Source: Pseudomonadales bacterium (lineage in GTDB: Bacteria > Pseudomonadota > Gammaproteobacteria > Pseudomonadales > Azotimanducaceae). Taken from it: 64,000 nt of DNA. Within the stretch, counting starts at the first letter, position 1, and every line of letters starts with the position of its first letter. Both the position numbers and the translations under genes were made by a program. A model generated the notes under the pieces. The model made no database searches, was not told the DNA's origin, and saw only the letters and a list, made by a program, of their open reading frames with translations. The stretch lies in assembly GCA_022827905.1 (NCBI GenBank), contig JAJEIQ010000001.1, forward strand, positions 62,001-126,000, read 5' to 3'. Shown here piece after piece: positions 36,693-44,999 of the stretch.

Positions 36693-37910
36693 ATGAGTTC
36701 CTCTGGAAAGTGCCCGCTGACCGCCGATTGGCAACCGTACGATGCGTCGTTTCGCAAGGATCCCTTCCCCCTCTACGAACGATTCCGCAGCGAATGCCCG
36801 GTGGGCTGGGTCGACGCCCATGACGGATTCTGGGCCATTTCCCGCTACGAGGATGTCTTCCGCATCGCCCTCGATCCGGAAGCCTTCTGTTCGTCCAAGG
36901 GCATCGCCATACCGCCCATGGAGTACGACGGGCGCGCCCTGCCCATGGAATCGGACCCGCCCGAGCACACCGCCCTGCGCAGCATTCTCGCCCGGGAACT
37001 CTCCCGCAAGGCCGTGGCCTCCCGGGAGCCCATGCTGCGCGGTGCGGCGCGCAGGCTGCTCGCGGAACTCTCCGAAGCCGGCGCGGCGGATTTCAGCGAG
37101 CAGTTCGCCAAGCTGCTGCCCACCACCGTCATCTGCAAGCTGCTCGGCATCGAGGGAGACGCGGCGCAGATGCGCGACCTGCAGGAGTGGACCGAGGAGA
37201 TCGTTTACGAGCGCAAGGACGCCGCATCCGCCCGGCGCGCCTCCGACAGCATCGTGGCGTTCTTCAACGAACTTATCCCGCACCGCCGGGAGAACCCAGG
37301 GTCCGACTTCATCAGCAGGCTGCTCGCTGCCGAGGTCGACGGCGCCCCCCTCTCCCCCCGGCAGGTGATGGATTTCTGCTGGTTCCTGCTGATCGCCGGG
37401 CTCGACAACACCGCCTTCACAATCCGCAACCTGCTGCTGCAGGTCAGCGCCAGCGATGCCCTGCGGGAACGGCTGATACGCGAACCGGCACGGATCGCCG
37501 AGGCCGTGGAGGAAGTGTTGCGCCTCTATTCGCCGGTATGGGGAATCGCCCGCACCGCCACCCGGGATACGGAAGTGGGCGGCCAGCCCATAGCCGCAGG
37601 CGAGCGGGTGATGATGCTGTTCGCCTCCGCCGACCGGGACGGCGAGCAGTTCCCCGAACCCGACCGCTTCGTCCTCGGCCGCGAACCCAACCGGCACCTG
37701 GCATTCGGCGTCGGCAAGCACCGCTGCCTGGGCCTGCACCTGGCCCGGCTCGAGATCCGGGTCGCCGTGGAGGAAGTGCTGCGCCACCTGCCGGACTACC
37801 GAGTGGCCGGCGAAGTGGACTGGAACGGCATGGGCCCGCTACCGGTAACCTACACCCCAAGAGCCATGCGCTCGGTTGCAGCACGGACCAGGTCGTCGAA
37901 CAATTCCTGA
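36693..37910 (+). CDS. Cytochrome P450 (bacterial soluble, class I)
   Basis: A 405-residue haem monooxygenase without a membrane anchor. It shows the I-helix IAGLDNTAF near 234, the ExxR in EEVLRLYSPV near 275, and the haem loop FGVGKHRCLGLHLAR with axial Cys345. In the I helix the usual AG-x-D/E-TT reads AGLDNTA, so the proton-relay Thr is followed by Ala. No ferredoxin or reductase gene is adjacent, so redox partners must be encoded elsewhere. It is downstream of the M29/NicX-like gene, and its 3' end overlaps the convergent PuuD-like gene by 61 bases. Hydroxylation of an amine- or amide-containing ligand would fit the neighbours, but this is inference. Confidence 0.93.
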   Translation: MSSSGKCPLTADWQPYDASFRKDPFPLYERFRSECPVGWVDAHDGFWAISRYEDVFRIALDPEAFCSSKGIAIPPMEYDGRALPMESDPPEHTALRSILARELSRKAVASREPMLRGAARRLLAELSEAGAADFSEQFAKLLPTTVICKLLGIEGDAAQMRDLQEWTEEIVYERKDAASARRASDSIVAFFNELIPHRRENPGSDFISRLLAAEVDGAPLSPRQVMDFCWFLLIAGLDNTAFTIRNLLLQVSASDALRERLIREPARIAEAVEEVLRLYSPVWGIARTATRDTEVGGQPIAAGERVMMLFASADRDGEQFPEPDRFVLGREPNRHLAFGVGKHRCLGLHLARLEIRVAVEEVLRHLPDYRVAGEVDWNGMGPLPVTYTPRAMRSVAARTRSSNNS

Positions 37911-38611
37911 TCGCGAGGCGGCGGCAGCTTCTCCGGGTGCCACTGCACGGCGACGAGATAGCCCGGCCCCTCCGATTCGATCGCCTCGACGACTCCGTCC
38001 GGCGCCCAGGCCACCGCGCGGAAGCCCGGCGCCAGTTCGCTGATGGCTTGGTGATGCGTGGAATTCACCCGGCGCGGCCCAGCGCCCAGAATGCGCGCGA
38101 GTTCGCTTCCGGGCGCCAGATCCAGGTCGTGGCGTTGAGCGATGATCTCATCGAGCACTTCCGGGCGCGGCGGGTGGCAATCGCTCCGGCCGAGCATGTC
38201 CTGATGCAGGTTGCCGCCATAAGCCACGTTGACGATCTGCACGCCGCGGCAGATGCCGAGCACCGGAACCTCCCGGGCCACGGCCCGCTTCAGCAGTCCG
38301 ATCTCGCCGAGGTCGACGGGCAGGTCCGCGTCCACCGAGACGCCCTCGTCGGGCGCACCGTAGGCTTCGGGATGCACATCGTCGCCGCCGCTCAAAATAA
38401 GCCCGTCGATGCTCCGCGCCGCCGCGCCGGCCTCCTCGACGCGCAACTGCGGCAGCAGCACCGGCACGCCGCCGGCCTCCCGCACGCGCCGTGCGTAACT
38501 GATGTCGAGAAAGAAGGCATCCATCTCGCTCGAGTACAGTTCGATCGTGCGCCGCATGCAGGTGATGCCGATCACCGGCTTGCGGGGGCTTGGGTTGACA
38601 TCGGCATTCAT
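37850..38611 (-). CDS. Class-I glutamine amidotransferase-like hydrolase, PuuD-like
   Basis: A 253-residue member of the C26 peptidase/GATase1 family. The nucleophile is Cys121 in LGICRGVQIVN; HQAIS and QWHPEK near residue 220 supply the His-Glu pair. GLILSGGDDVHPEAYG near 70-85 is typical of gamma-glutamyl-gamma-aminobutyrate hydrolase (PuuD), which removes glutamate from gamma-glutamylated amines. The ATG at 38609-38611 is chosen since the longer frame enters the upstream region of the POP gene. In Puu-type pathways a PuuA-like ligase adds glutamate and PuuD removes it; a PuuA-like gene is 2.4 kb away on the same strand. Paralogues with other gamma-glutamyl substrates exist. Confidence 0.85.
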   Translation of the reverse strand: MNADVNPSPRKPVIGITCMRRTIELYSSEMDAFFLDISYARRVREAGGVPVLLPQLRVEEAGAAARSIDGLILSGGDDVHPEAYGAPDEGVSVDADLPVDLGEIGLLKRAVAREVPVLGICRGVQIVNVAYGGNLHQDMLGRSDCHPPRPEVLDEIIAQRHDLDLAPGSELARILGAGPRRVNSTHHQAISELAPGFRAVAWAPDGVVEAIESEGPGYLVAVQWHPEKLPPPRDQELFDDLVRAATERMALGV

Positions 38612-38709
38612 TGGGGCAGGGACTGTGCGTTGTCGCGCGCCACTTTGCAAGATTGTCCGCCGGTTCGCTTGCGCGTATAAATCCCCAATCACCGCAGGGA
38701 ACCATCTCG

Positions 38710-40818
38710 ATGAAAACATACCTTGTGCTTGTCGCACTGATGCTGTTGGGCGGTCTGGCCGCGGCCGCGGAAGACGATCCTTATCTCTGGCTGGAGGAAA
38801 TCGACTCGAAGCAGTCGCTGGCCTGGGTGGAGCGGCACAACGCAAGAACGCTTGAGCGCCTTACGGGCGATGAACGCTATGCGGCGATCTACGAGGACAC
38901 CCTCGACGATCTGGCGCGCTCCGACCGGCTGCCCGCGATTCGCGTGATCGGCAACGACGTCTACGATCTTCAGCAGGATGCGGAGCACCCCCGGGGTCTC
39001 TGGCGGCGCATGGCGCTCGGCAATTTCCTGGCCGGCAGGAACGGTTGGGAAACGGTGCTCGATGTCGATGCCCTCGATGCCAGGGAGAAGCGCAGCTGGG
39101 TGTTCCGCGATGCGGCCTGCCACCCGCCCGAGTACCGGCGCTGCATGCTGCTGCTGTCGCCCGGCGGCTCCGATGCCGCCGAATGGCGCGAGTTCGACCT
39201 GGTAAAGAAGGCGTTCGTGCCGGACGGTTTCGCGTTGCCCGAAGCCAAGACCTCGGTGAGTTGGTCGGATGCCGACACCCTGCTGGTCTCCATGGCCTCC
39301 GGCGGCGATACGCAGACCCTCGCTGGCTACGGGCGCGAGGTGCGCGCCTGGCAGCGCGGGGAGGCCTACGACGAAGCGCCGGTGGTCTTCGAGATCGATG
39401 CCGGCCACATGATGGCCCAGCCCCGGCTCATCAAGGATGCGGGATCCCAATTCAACCTGCTAGTGGATGCCGTGACGATCTTTCAGTATGAGTACTACCG
39501 GCTCGGGGATGACGGCCAGCCCGTGCGCCTGCACCTGCCCGCGGAGTTCCAGTTGAGCACCGTGCACAAGGGTTGGGTCATTGGCCTCCTGCAGCAGAAC
39601 TGGCAGGGCGCCGAGGCCACCTATCCCCAGGGCGCCCTGGTGGGCTTCCGCATGACGGACCTGGCACAGCCCCCTGAAGAGGCGGCGGTCCTGTTCGCGC
39701 CCGACAGCGCCCAGGCCGTCCAGTCGCTGCTGGGCACCGGGATACTGGCCACCGACGACGCCGTTTACTTCAGCATCCTCGACAACGTGGCCGGCAGGAT
39801 GTTGCGGCTGACGTACGACGACGGGGTGTGGCAGGAGCAGCCCATCGCGCTGCCGGACAACGGCACCACCTCCCCGGTGGCAGCCGCTCCGGAAAGCGAC
39901 ACTGTGATCGTCAGGTTCGAGAGCTTCACGCAGCCGCCGTCGCTTTATGCGAGCGTCGCGGGCGGCACGGCGCGCGTCATCGACAGCCAGGAAGCGAAAT
40001 TCGATGCCGGCGGGCTGGTCACCGAACAGCACTTCGCCACCAGCAGGGACGGCACCCGGGTGCCCTATTTCATCGTCCGGCCGAAGGCGCTGGTCGCCGA
40101 CGGCACCGCACCCCTGCTGCTGGGAGCCTACGGCGGGTTCAATCTGGCGATGACGCCCGGCTACATGGGTTCGATATTCGGCGCGGGAGCCCCGTTCAAG
40201 ACCATTGTCGAGGCCGGGGGCAGCTACGTGTTGGCGAACATACGCGGTGGCGGCGAATACGGGCCCGGCTGGCATCTCGCCGGCATGCTCGAGAACCGTC
40301 AGCGGGTCTACGATGACTTCCACGCCGTGGCCCAGGACCTCATCGACAGAAAGCTCACGTCGGCGGAAAAGCTCGCCATCGTCGGCGCATCGAACAGCGG
40401 CCTGTTGATGGGTGTGGCCATGACGCAGCATCCGGAACGCTACCGGGCGGTGCTCTGCGGCGTGCCGATCCTCGACATGCGCCGCTACCATCGCCTGCTC
40501 GCGGGCGCGTCCTGGATGGGCGAGTACGGCGACCCGGACGACCCCGTCATGTGGAACGTGATGAAGTCCTATTCGCCGTATCACAACCTGAGCGTCGAGG
40601 AATCCTATCCCGAAGTCTTCTTCTTCGGCTCCACCCGGGACGACCGGGTGCATCCCGGCCACGCGCGCAAGATGGGCGCGAAGATGGGCGCCATGGGGCA
40701 CCCGTTCCTGTTCTTCGAGAACACCGAAGGCGGCCACGGCGCCGCGGCGGACTCCATTCAGCAGGCTAGGCTGCAAGCCCTGCAGGCAGTCTATCTGCTG
40801 CAGGAACTGGACATCTGA
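38710..40818 (+). CDS. Exported prolyl oligopeptidase (S9A)
   Basis: A 702-residue prolyl oligopeptidase with a signal peptide (MKTYLVLVALMLLGGLAAAA). The mature N-terminus DDPYLWLEEIDSKQSLAWV is the classic S9A start. A seven-bladed propeller (about 90-420) precedes the peptidase domain, with Ser561 in GASNSGLLMG (family GGSNGG), the Asp in STRDDRVHPGH (644-645) and His676 in EGGHGAA. It cleaves after proline, or in some relatives other residues, in short peptides, here probably in the periplasm. ATG 38710 is selected for the signal peptide. It is divergent from the PuuD-like gene; remnants of other genes follow it. Confidence 0.93.
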   Translation: MKTYLVLVALMLLGGLAAAAEDDPYLWLEEIDSKQSLAWVERHNARTLERLTGDERYAAIYEDTLDDLARSDRLPAIRVIGNDVYDLQQDAEHPRGLWRRMALGNFLAGRNGWETVLDVDALDAREKRSWVFRDAACHPPEYRRCMLLLSPGGSDAAEWREFDLVKKAFVPDGFALPEAKTSVSWSDADTLLVSMASGGDTQTLAGYGREVRAWQRGEAYDEAPVVFEIDAGHMMAQPRLIKDAGSQFNLLVDAVTIFQYEYYRLGDDGQPVRLHLPAEFQLSTVHKGWVIGLLQQNWQGAEATYPQGALVGFRMTDLAQPPEEAAVLFAPDSAQAVQSLLGTGILATDDAVYFSILDNVAGRMLRLTYDDGVWQEQPIALPDNGTTSPVAAAPESDTVIVRFESFTQPPSLYASVAGGTARVIDSQEAKFDAGGLVTEQHFATSRDGTRVPYFIVRPKALVADGTAPLLLGAYGGFNLAMTPGYMGSIFGAGAPFKTIVEAGGSYVLANIRGGGEYGPGWHLAGMLENRQRVYDDFHAVAQDLIDRKLTSAEKLAIVGASNSGLLMGVAMTQHPERYRAVLCGVPILDMRRYHRLLAGASWMGEYGDPDDPVMWNVMKSYSPYHNLSVEESYPEVFFFGSTRDDRVHPGHARKMGAKMGAMGHPFLFFENTEGGHGAAADSIQQARLQALQAVYLLQELDI

Positions 40819-40845
40819 GCGGGGCCTCACTCGTTCGCACTGCGG

Positions 40846-40902
40846 CAGTTTCTCGACCCTGGCCAGGGCGATCAGCGGGCCGGCATCGGCGACGAACGGG
40901 GA
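40846..40902 (-). pseudogene. Fragment of a PIN-domain (DUF3368/VapC-like) gene
   Basis: On the minus strand, about 19 codons read SPFVADAGPLIALARVEKL, which looks like the N-terminal strand and first catalytic Asp of a PIN-domain nuclease of the DUF3368 type. No continuation is found: the frame runs straight into the antisense of the upstream POP gene. If correct, it is a stump of a toxin-like gene left by deletion. The match is short. Confidence 0.4.
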
Positions 40903-40910
40903 TTCTTTAG

Positions 40911-41308
40911 GTGCGCATGTGGGACTACTTCGTGCGCCATCTCGCCGGACTGGAGCCACCCCCCGACTTCCGCGCCAAGTCGTCCTCCGACTATCTCCTG
41001 GAACGGGTCAAGGCATTTCAGATGGCTGCCATGGCCCAGCCCGAGACCAGCAATTCTCATTTTGACGGAGCGGACAACCTGCCCTCGCATTGAACCGAGG
41101 GATCCCATCGAGGGCGGGACGCCCTCGCTCCAATGGGAAACGCCCGGAGCGAGGGCATCTTGCCCTCGAACTGAACCGGGGAACCCATCGAGGGCGGGGC
41201 GCCCTCGCTCCGGGGCGTTCCGCTCGACATCAGCGAAAATGCCAAAATGAGAATTGCTGGCCCGAAACGCTGCCGGAGGAGGGTCCGTCCGAGGGCGATG
41301 TAGAATAG
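40911..41308 (+). pseudogene. C-terminal remnant of an S9-type peptidase gene, split by the MITE
   Basis: The frame from 40911 reads MRMWDYFVRHLAGLEPPPDF and continues to AQPET before the mobile element interrupts it. The phrase WDYFVRHLAGxEPPP is typical of the extreme C-terminus of S9-family peptidases (from memory). A stop precedes it directly, so the main body of the gene is gone. Removing 41048-41268 (element plus one target copy) restores the frame: the joined tail continues TLPEEGPSEGDVE and stops at TAG 41306-41308. So the tail was intact when the element inserted. Confidence 0.55.
41048..41259. repeat. MITE-like element with two REPIN-like cores, copy 3, near-perfect 9-bp target duplication
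   Basis: A 212-bp element with 17-bp perfect terminal inverted repeats: CAGCAATTCTCATTTTG at 41048-41064 and its complement at 41243-41259. Flanking 9-mers are GCCCGAGAC (41039-41047) and GCCCGAAAC (41260-41268), differing at one base. Inside are two tandem hairpin cores: a decayed one at 41067-41131 and a well-preserved one at 41146-41211 (GGAGCGAGGGC...GCCCTCGCTCC). The right part CGCTCGACATCAGCGAAAA is shared with copy 2. Apart from this element and the flanking gene stumps, nothing else occupies 40819-41342. Confidence 0.88.
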
Positions 41309-41342
41309 GCTGATGCGGCGCATCCTCAGGAGGGCGACCCCA

Positions 41343-43802
41343 TTGACTGAATCCACAGGCTACCCGGCACATTTGGGCAAGCGCGCCGTTTCCGGCGCGC
41401 TGCTGCTGGCGGCAACGGCATTCGCCGCGGCCCAGTCACCCATCGTGAAGCCGGGGGCGCCCGGCGAGCCGGCGCAGGAACTCACCGCCGAAGAGGCGAT
41501 CGGGATTGCCGTTTCGGGCCACTCGCCAGACGACGTCCGGTTCATGCGGGACATGATTCCCCACCATCAACAGGCCGTGGAGATGGCGGAACTGGTGGCC
41601 GATCGCACCAACCGGCCGGAACTGGCCGACGCGGCCGGGCGCATCAAGCTCTCCCAGCGGGACGAGATCGAGTTCATGGAAACCTGGCTTAAGGACCGCG
41701 GCGAGCCCGCGCCCGACCCGGCGGACCACGCCGCCATGCACACCGACCATCGCATGGCCGGCATGGCGACGCCGGAGCAAATGGCCGAACTCGCCGCCGC
41801 CTCGGCAACCGACTTCGACCGGCTGTTCCTTAAGTTGATGATCACGCACCACGAAGGCGCGGTGACCATGGTCGAGGAACTGCTCGAACAGCCGGGCTCG
41901 GCTTACGATCCGGTGCTGTTCGAGTTCACGACCGACATCACCAACGACCAGTCCGCCGAAATCGAGCGGATGCACGCCTTGCTCATCACGCTGTCGGACG
42001 ACCCCCGCGCCGGCCTTCAGCCCGGGTTCGAAGACGCGGGGCAGGCCATGCTGAACCTGGAACTGGTGGCGTCGTTGCCCAGGCCGCCCGGCTTCTTCGA
42101 CCCGGAGAATCCCGCCGACCTGCCGCCCGAGCCCCCACCGGACGATGACGCCGGCGAGGCGGCCGGAGAAGTTGCCGACGACCCTGAGGACGACGCCGGG
42201 GACGATGCCGAGGACGCTGCGGATTGGGAGCGCCGGCCACTGCTGAGCTTCGCCAACACGGACATGGCCTTCCGGGACGATGTCCTGTTTGCCGGCAGCT
42301 ACCACGGGTTCAACGTCTATCGGCTGGGTGAGGCCGGTTCGCTGGAGCAACTGAGTTCAGTCGTGTGTCCGGGCGGGCAGGGTGACGTGTCGGTGGTGGG
42401 GAACCTGCTCATCCTGTCCGTGGAGGAGACCCGGGGCCGGCTCGACTGCGGGCTTGGGGGCATATCCGAGGACGTGAGTGAGGACCGCTTCCGCGGCATT
42501 CGCATTTTCGACATCGGCGACCTGGCCCGGCCGGTGCAGGTGGGCGCCGTGCAGACCTGCCGCGGCTCGCACACCCACTCGGTGGTCTCGGCCGATGACG
42601 AGCGGATTGTCGTTTACAACTCCGGCACCTCCCGGATCCGCGAGGAAGAGGAACTCCCGGGCTGCATCGACGAGTTGCCCGGCGACAACCGCACCGCGCT
42701 CTTCCGCATCGATGTCATCGAGATTCCCGTCAACGACCCTGCGAACGCCCGGGTCGTGCATAGCCCGGCCGTATTCGCCGACCCCGACGGCGATACCCTG
42801 GCCGGCCTGTGGCGCGGCGGCGACCATGGCGACGACACCCAGGAAAGCACTGCCACCGACCAGTGCCACGACATCACTGTGTTCCCTGAGCGCGCCATCG
42901 CCGCCGGCGCCTGTGCGGGCAACGGCATCCTGTTCGACATCTCCGACCCCTTAAACCCCAAGCGCATCGATGCGGTGGTCGACAAGGGATTCGCCTACTG
43001 GCACTCCGCGACCTTCAACAACGACGGCACCAAGGTGCTGTTCACGGACGAGTGGGGCGGCGGAATGATGCCACGCTGCCGCGCCTTCGACCCCCTCAAC
43101 TGGGGCGCCGACGCCATATACGACATCGTTGACGGCAAGCTTGAGTTCAGGAGCTACTTCAAGATGCCGGCACCGCAGAACGAGCAGGAAAACTGCGTGG
43201 CGCACAACGGCTCGGTCGTGCCGGTCCCCGGCCGCGACCTCTTCGTTCAGGCCTGGTATCAGGGTGGCATTACCGTGATCGATTTCACCGACTCGGCCAA
43301 CCCGGTGGAGATCGCCTACTTCGATCGCGGCCCCATCGACGAGGAGCACCTGACCCTGGGCGGCTACTGGTCCGCCTACTGGTACGACGGCAGGATTTAC
43401 GGCACCGAGATCATACGCGGGCTGGATGTGCTGACGCTGCTGCCGAGCGAGCATCTGTCCGACAACGAGATTGCCGCGGCCAACCTCGCAAACCAAGGGG
43501 CGGCCTTCAATCCGCAGCGGCAGATGCGCTTCGACTGGCCGGCGGAACCCGCGGTTGCCCGAGCCTATCTCGATCAACTGTCGCGCGGCGATGCACTGCG
43601 GAATCCGCTCGCGGCCGACCTCGATGCCGCGCTGAATCGGTCGGCCGCGGCGCTCAAGCAGGGCGCTCGGGACGCAAGGCTGGCGAGGCGGCTTGAAAGG
43701 CTGGCTTCCCGGGTGAGTCAGGGCGCCGGCGAGGGTGCCACCAGGACCCGGCGAGCCGGGCTGGCGGAGGCATTGGGCGGGATTGCGGCTCGGTTGCGCT
43801 GA
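41343..43802 (+). CDS. Exported DUF305 domain fused to LVIVD-type beta-propeller
   Basis: A protein of about 819 residues. A TTG start at 41343 with AGGAGG at 41328-41333 is preferred; an in-frame ATG at 41313 is possible. After a signal peptide (ending AAAQ) comes a DUF305 four-helix region (about 45-215) with FMRDMIPHHQQAVEMA and LFLKLMITHHEGAVTM, whose His/Met repeats suggest metal binding. An acidic, Pro-rich linker follows (PPEPPPDDDAGEAAGEVADD and on), then a propeller-like domain (about 290-720) with LARPVQVGAVQTCRGSHTHS, LFDISDPLNPKRI and VIDFTDSANPVEIAYFDR. The C-terminal 100 residues are helical. Function unknown. Confidence 0.85.
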   Translation: MTESTGYPAHLGKRAVSGALLLAATAFAAAQSPIVKPGAPGEPAQELTAEEAIGIAVSGHSPDDVRFMRDMIPHHQQAVEMAELVADRTNRPELADAAGRIKLSQRDEIEFMETWLKDRGEPAPDPADHAAMHTDHRMAGMATPEQMAELAAASATDFDRLFLKLMITHHEGAVTMVEELLEQPGSAYDPVLFEFTTDITNDQSAEIERMHALLITLSDDPRAGLQPGFEDAGQAMLNLELVASLPRPPGFFDPENPADLPPEPPPDDDAGEAAGEVADDPEDDAGDDAEDAADWERRPLLSFANTDMAFRDDVLFAGSYHGFNVYRLGEAGSLEQLSSVVCPGGQGDVSVVGNLLILSVEETRGRLDCGLGGISEDVSEDRFRGIRIFDIGDLARPVQVGAVQTCRGSHTHSVVSADDERIVVYNSGTSRIREEEELPGCIDELPGDNRTALFRIDVIEIPVNDPANARVVHSPAVFADPDGDTLAGLWRGGDHGDDTQESTATDQCHDITVFPERAIAAGACAGNGILFDISDPLNPKRIDAVVDKGFAYWHSATFNNDGTKVLFTDEWGGGMMPRCRAFDPLNWGADAIYDIVDGKLEFRSYFKMPAPQNEQENCVAHNGSVVPVPGRDLFVQAWYQGGITVIDFTDSANPVEIAYFDRGPIDEEHLTLGGYWSAYWYDGRIYGTEIIRGLDVLTLLPSEHLSDNEIAAANLANQGAAFNPQRQMRFDWPAEPAVARAYLDQLSRGDALRNPLAADLDAALNRSAAALKQGARDARLARRLERLASRVSQGAGEGATRTRRAGLAEALGGIAARLR

Positions 43803-43816
43803 ATCGTGCGTTGGCC

Positions 43817-43832
43817 AACCGGGCGCCCGGTT
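43817..43832. promoter_or_regulatory. 16-bp perfect palindrome upstream of M19-like gene
   Basis: AACCGGGCGCCCGGTT at 43817-43832 is a perfect palindrome 45 bases before the ATG of the dipeptidase-like gene and 15 bases after the DUF305 gene stop. It has no T-run, so it is a poor terminator; an operator is possible. Confidence 0.35.
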
Positions 43833-43876
43833 CGACCGGCGGCCGTCGCACCCAACCGAAACGAGAGGAAAACAGG

Positions 43877-44989
43877 ATGAACGAGAACGGAATCAATCGC
43901 AGGCAGTTGCTGGGCGGCACCGCTGTGCTGGCGGCCCTTGCCGCCACCCATGGGGCGCAAGCGGGCGTACACACCGGCTCCGATGCGCTGGTTGTCGACG
44001 GCCTTGACACCTCATCGCCCCTCGAAGGTTTCATCGACCTGCTCGAAACCGGCGGTGTGGACGTGGTGCACAAGAGCATCGCAGGCATGGAGAGCTTCGG
44101 CCAGATCCTGCAGCTCATCGACCGCAATCCCGATCGCATCGCCCTCGCCCGCTCGGTGGCGGACATTCAGGCCGCCAAGCAGGCGGGCAGGATCGCGATG
44201 ATCGTGGGGTTCCAGAGCGCCAACCACCTCGAGCGGCTGGACCACAAGAGGCCCTTTGAGTCCTACGCAACGCTGAAGAGCGTGTTCCGCGCCTACGTGG
44301 AACTCGGCGCCCGGCTGCACGGCATCACCTACAACGTGGCGAACCTGTTTGGCGGCGGCAACATGGATCACAACGTGCCGCTGACCAAGGCGGGACGTGT
44401 GCTGGTGGAGACGATTCACGAGCACAACGTGGTGCTGGACGTGGGCGGGCACTGTGCCGAACAGACCAGTTTCGATGCGCTCGCGATCTCCAGCGGCGTG
44501 CCGGTGGTCGCCACCCACACCAACATGGCGGCGCTGAACCCCAACATGCGCGCCATAAGCGACCGGCTCGCAGAAGCCATCGCCGACACCGGCGGCGTGA
44601 TCGGGCTCACCGCCCTCAGCGACTTCCTAGTGCGCCACCCCGGCGTGCTGGACGAGCATCCGGAGAAAAGCCCGCGCGCGCAGATCGAAAAGCTGGTGGA
44701 TCAGTACGACTACCTGAAAAACCTCGTCGGCATCGACCACGTGGGGCTCGGGCCGGACTTCATCTGGGGTTGGGGGCCGAGCTTGCCCCACCCGCCGGGG
44801 GCCGACATGGTTTTTCCGGTCGACTCCATGGGCTACGGCGTTGCCGAAACCGTCGAGGGGTTCGAGGACATCTCCGAGTTGCCGAACCTGGTGAAGCACC
44901 TGCGCGAGCGCGGCTGGAGCAATGCCGAACTGGACAAGATGCTGGGCCAGAACTGGATGCGGGTGTACGGGCAAGTGTGGGGAGCCTGA
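43877..44989 (+). CDS. M19 (membrane dipeptidase)-family protein with altered metal site
   Basis: A 370-residue exported protein: NRRQLLGGTAVLAALAATHG is a Tat-like signal. The fold-level match to M19 is good, with the His residues in LDVGGHCAEQTS and VVATHTNMAAL and the Asp in HVGLGPDF. But the first metal motif reads VVDGLDTSSP, so the expected His is Leu and the Asp is shifted or lost, and the bridging Glu is Gln in IVGFQSANH. The same Glu-to-Gln change occurs in the paralogue at 21.6 kb. Start ATG 43877 follows GAGAGGAAAACAGG; the frame is open from 43811. It converges with the beta-lactamase-family gene. Confidence 0.85.
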   Translation: MNENGINRRQLLGGTAVLAALAATHGAQAGVHTGSDALVVDGLDTSSPLEGFIDLLETGGVDVVHKSIAGMESFGQILQLIDRNPDRIALARSVADIQAAKQAGRIAMIVGFQSANHLERLDHKRPFESYATLKSVFRAYVELGARLHGITYNVANLFGGGNMDHNVPLTKAGRVLVETIHEHNVVLDVGGHCAEQTSFDALAISSGVPVVATHTNMAALNPNMRAISDRLAEAIADTGGVIGLTALSDFLVRHPGVLDEHPEKSPRAQIEKLVDQYDYLKNLVGIDHVGLGPDFIWGWGPSLPHPPGADMVFPVDSMGYGVAETVEGFEDISELPNLVKHLRERGWSNAELDKMLGQNWMRVYGQVWGA

Positions 44990-44999
44990 GGGCTAGGAA

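Noticed and set aside
16278..41259. CRISPR array
   Set aside because: The repeated hairpins occur as isolated copies kilobases apart with terminal repeats and target duplications; there is no regular repeat-spacer structure.
41062..41308. Small plus-strand frames rich in Arg, Pro and Ser
   Set aside because: They are translations of the hairpin-rich mobile repeat and its right flank, not genes.
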